Program-made: the position numbers and the translations under genes
NCBI GenBank assembly: GCA_002342545.1
Contig: DDQE01000026.1
Span: forward strand, 1-7,739
DNA from: Caryophanales bacterium UBA2450
GTDB taxonomy: Bacteria > Bacillota_I > Bacilli_A > RFN20 > CAG-826
DNA length: 7,739 bases
Direction of reading: 5' to 3'
Shown here: positions 6,879 through 7,739 of the stretch, one piece after another
Layout: the number at the start of each line of letters is the position of its first letter
Numbering within the stretch: the stretch's first letter is position 1
The notes under the pieces: model-generated
The model's input: the letters and a program-made list of their open reading frames with translations, nothing else
Told to the model about the DNA's origin: nothing
Database searches by the model: none

Positions 6879-6885
6879 AGGAGGG
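6879..6885 (+). promoter_or_regulatory. Strong Shine-Dalgarno of the lemA-like gene
   Basis: AGGAGGG ending 8 nt before the ATG at 6894. It is the strongest ribosome site on the plus strand and contrasts with the absence of one before the first gene (5026) and the third gene (7559) of the same operon, so LemA may be the most abundant product. Confidence 0.9.
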
Positions 6886-6893
6886 AAAATATA

Positions 6894-7556
6894 ATGGCTA
6901 ATGAATTAGATGAAATGACTGGCCCAGTTAATAAAGAAGGCCGCGACGTTAATGTCATCGAAAAACAACTAAAAGTGGAAATGACCACAGGACTTAAGGT
7001 CCTAAATGTTATGGTGTGGATTCCAGGCTTTATTCTCTTATTTATTCCACCTCTCGTGTGGTTATATAAGAAAGCTAAAGCTAAAGAACACTTCCAAAAG
7101 TTACAACAAAAGATCCAACACGATGCTTCTCAAATTGATAACTTCTTAGAACAAAGAGTAATGATTCTTCAAAATGTTGCTCGTTTATTAGACAAGGCGA
7201 TTGATTTAGATAAATCAACATTTACCGAAATCGCTAAGTTAAGAAGTTCAGGTAACTTAAACGGCACCGCTGAAGGTATTGAAAGCGTTAATAAGGCAAT
7301 CAATGTTTCCTTAGAAGCTTATCCAGACCTCAGAGCCCACGGAGAAATTGCTGACGCCATGCAACAAAACTCTTACTTACAAAGAGAAATTACCGCTGCT
7401 AGAGAAGTTTATAATGACTCTGTTGCGCAGTGGAATAGAGACATCCAAACTTGGGGTGCTAAAAAGTATATTGCTGCTCGTGACGGCTATACCACCAGAA
7501 TTCCATTTACAACAAGTAGTGAAATTAAACAAGCCGCTCGTGGCGTATTCTTCTAA
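6894..7556 (+). CDS. LemA family membrane-anchored protein
   Basis: LemA-family protein of 220 residues. Residues about 36-58 form one membrane segment (LNVMVWIPGFILLFIPPLVWLY), followed by a long helical domain from about 62. Family hallmarks are present: the first helices with LEQRVMILQNVARLLDKA (84-101, equivalent to the RR..LIPNLV region), then EAYPDLRAH (141-149, the family's AYP.LKA), and ITAAREVYNDSVAQWNRDI (166-184, the family's ENRIAAARR.YN..V..YN). The role of LemA proteins is not established; they are helical-bundle proteins on the membrane, frequently encoded with other membrane proteins of unknown function. Unusual here is a 35-residue charged N-terminal extension before the membrane segment, where canonical LemA has only a few residues. 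The start is set by AGGAGGG. It lies 32 nt after the 611-residue gene and 2 nt before the rubredoxin-like gene, so all three are probably co-transcribed. Confidence 0.88.
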   Translation: MANELDEMTGPVNKEGRDVNVIEKQLKVEMTTGLKVLNVMVWIPGFILLFIPPLVWLYKKAKAKEHFQKLQQKIQHDASQIDNFLEQRVMILQNVARLLDKAIDLDKSTFTEIAKLRSSGNLNGTAEGIESVNKAINVSLEAYPDLRAHGEIADAMQQNSYLQREITAAREVYNDSVAQWNRDIQTWGAKKYIAARDGYTTRIPFTTSSEIKQAARGVFF

Positions 7557-7558
7557 TA

Positions 7559-7687
7559 ATGAAAAAATATAAATGTAAAGTCTGTGGTCAAATTGTCGAA
7601 GTTGAAGAAGGTGACAACTGCCCAATTTGTGGTGCTTCCTTTGATCGCTTAGAACCACTTGAAGAAAAAGAAGAAAAAAAGAAATAA
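7559..7687 (+). CDS. Small rubredoxin-like Cys4 metal-binding protein (42 aa)
   Basis: The reading frame begins at ATG 7559, 2 nt after the lemA stop, and ends at TAA 7685-7687. The product starts MKKYKCKVCG and has two CxxC knuckles, Cys6/Cys9 and Cys21/Cys24 (CPICGASFDRLEP), with 11 residues between them. This spacing matches the short rubredoxin-like domain at the C terminus of rubrerythrin, rather than classic rubredoxin, where the gap is much longer. It should bind one Fe or Zn through four cysteines. The terminal 8 residues (EEKEEKKK) are a charged tail. There is no Shine-Dalgarno, so translation is probably coupled to lemA. A role as a redox partner or a zinc-stabilised adaptor of the LemA module is inference only. 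Rubrerythrin fragments are an alternative reading, but the frame is intact with its own start and stop. Confidence 0.8.
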   Translation: MKKYKCKVCGQIVEVEEGDNCPICGASFDRLEPLEEKEEKKK

Positions 7688-7739
7688 TTAAACTGGATAG
7701 GCGAAACGCATGAAAGTGTGAAATAGCGGACCCCCAATC
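7688..7739 (+). other. Unassigned right edge with hairpin potential
   Basis: These 52 bases are less AT-rich than the surroundings and contain a possible stem CGCAT-GAAA-GTGTG (with G-U pairs) at about 7707-7720, preceded by GCG-AAA-CGC at 7702-7710, which overlaps and competes with it. A C run (ACCCCC) lies near the edge. No terminator is visible after 7687. It could be the beginning of a structured RNA leader, or, read on the minus strand, the last 16 codons of a gene ending at 7688 (GGPLFHTFMRFAYPV then TAA). The window is too short to decide. Confidence 0.25.

Noticed and set aside
7348..7572. 74-codon plus-strand ORF in another frame of lemA
   Set aside because: The lemA frame carries the family motifs throughout this interval.
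7377..7658. 93-codon minus-strand ORF over lemA and the rubredoxin-like gene
   Set aside because: Overlaps two genes with clear family motifs on the plus strand; no supporting signals.

Overview
The window is an AT-rich, tightly packed bacterial chromosome segment. Reading frames use AGA-rich arginine codons, a textbook SigA-type promoter, an AGGAGG ribosome site and U-tailed hairpin terminators. Together these suggest a low-GC Firmicutes or Mollicutes-related lineage, such as an Erysipelotrichia- or RF39-like gut bacterium; this placement is inference. All roughly 19 tryptophan codons are TGG and no gene is interrupted by TGA, so the standard bacterial code fits. All visible stops are TAA or TAG. 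No phage genes, insertion sequences, CRISPR array, tRNA or rRNA were seen.

Layout: (1) 1-1169, plus strand: the 3' end of a DgkB/YegS-type lipid kinase gene followed 5 nt later by a PlsC-type acyltransferase. Both make phosphatidic acid, and the pair ends in a hairpin terminator that starts inside the plsC coding sequence. (2) 1202-2918, minus strand: a two-gene ABC exporter, with a BcrA-type ATPase then an ABC-2 permease overlapping it by 8 nt. (3) 3061-4272, plus strand: an uncharacterised protein with four membrane segments and a soluble C-terminal domain. It has its own strong promoter and a perfect palindromic terminator. (4) 4316-4948, minus strand: a YggS/PLPBP-family pyridoxal-phosphate protein. 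(5) 5026-7687, plus strand: an apparent operon of a 611-residue two-TM protein of unknown function, a LemA-family protein, and a 42-residue rubredoxin-like protein. (6) 7688-7739: a short stretch of different composition with hairpin potential, cut by the window edge.

The least explained part is region 5. LemA proteins have no settled biochemical role. Here one is encoded with a large membrane partner whose hairpin topology resembles DUF3137-type LemA neighbours, and with a tiny Cys4 metal-binding protein. The divergent start sites of regions 4 and 5 are also unusual. Each gene has a promoter-like -10 box only 6-8 nt before its ATG and no Shine-Dalgarno sequence, suggesting leaderless transcripts. 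The other genes are recognisable housekeeping families, and I see no clear new defence or mobile system.
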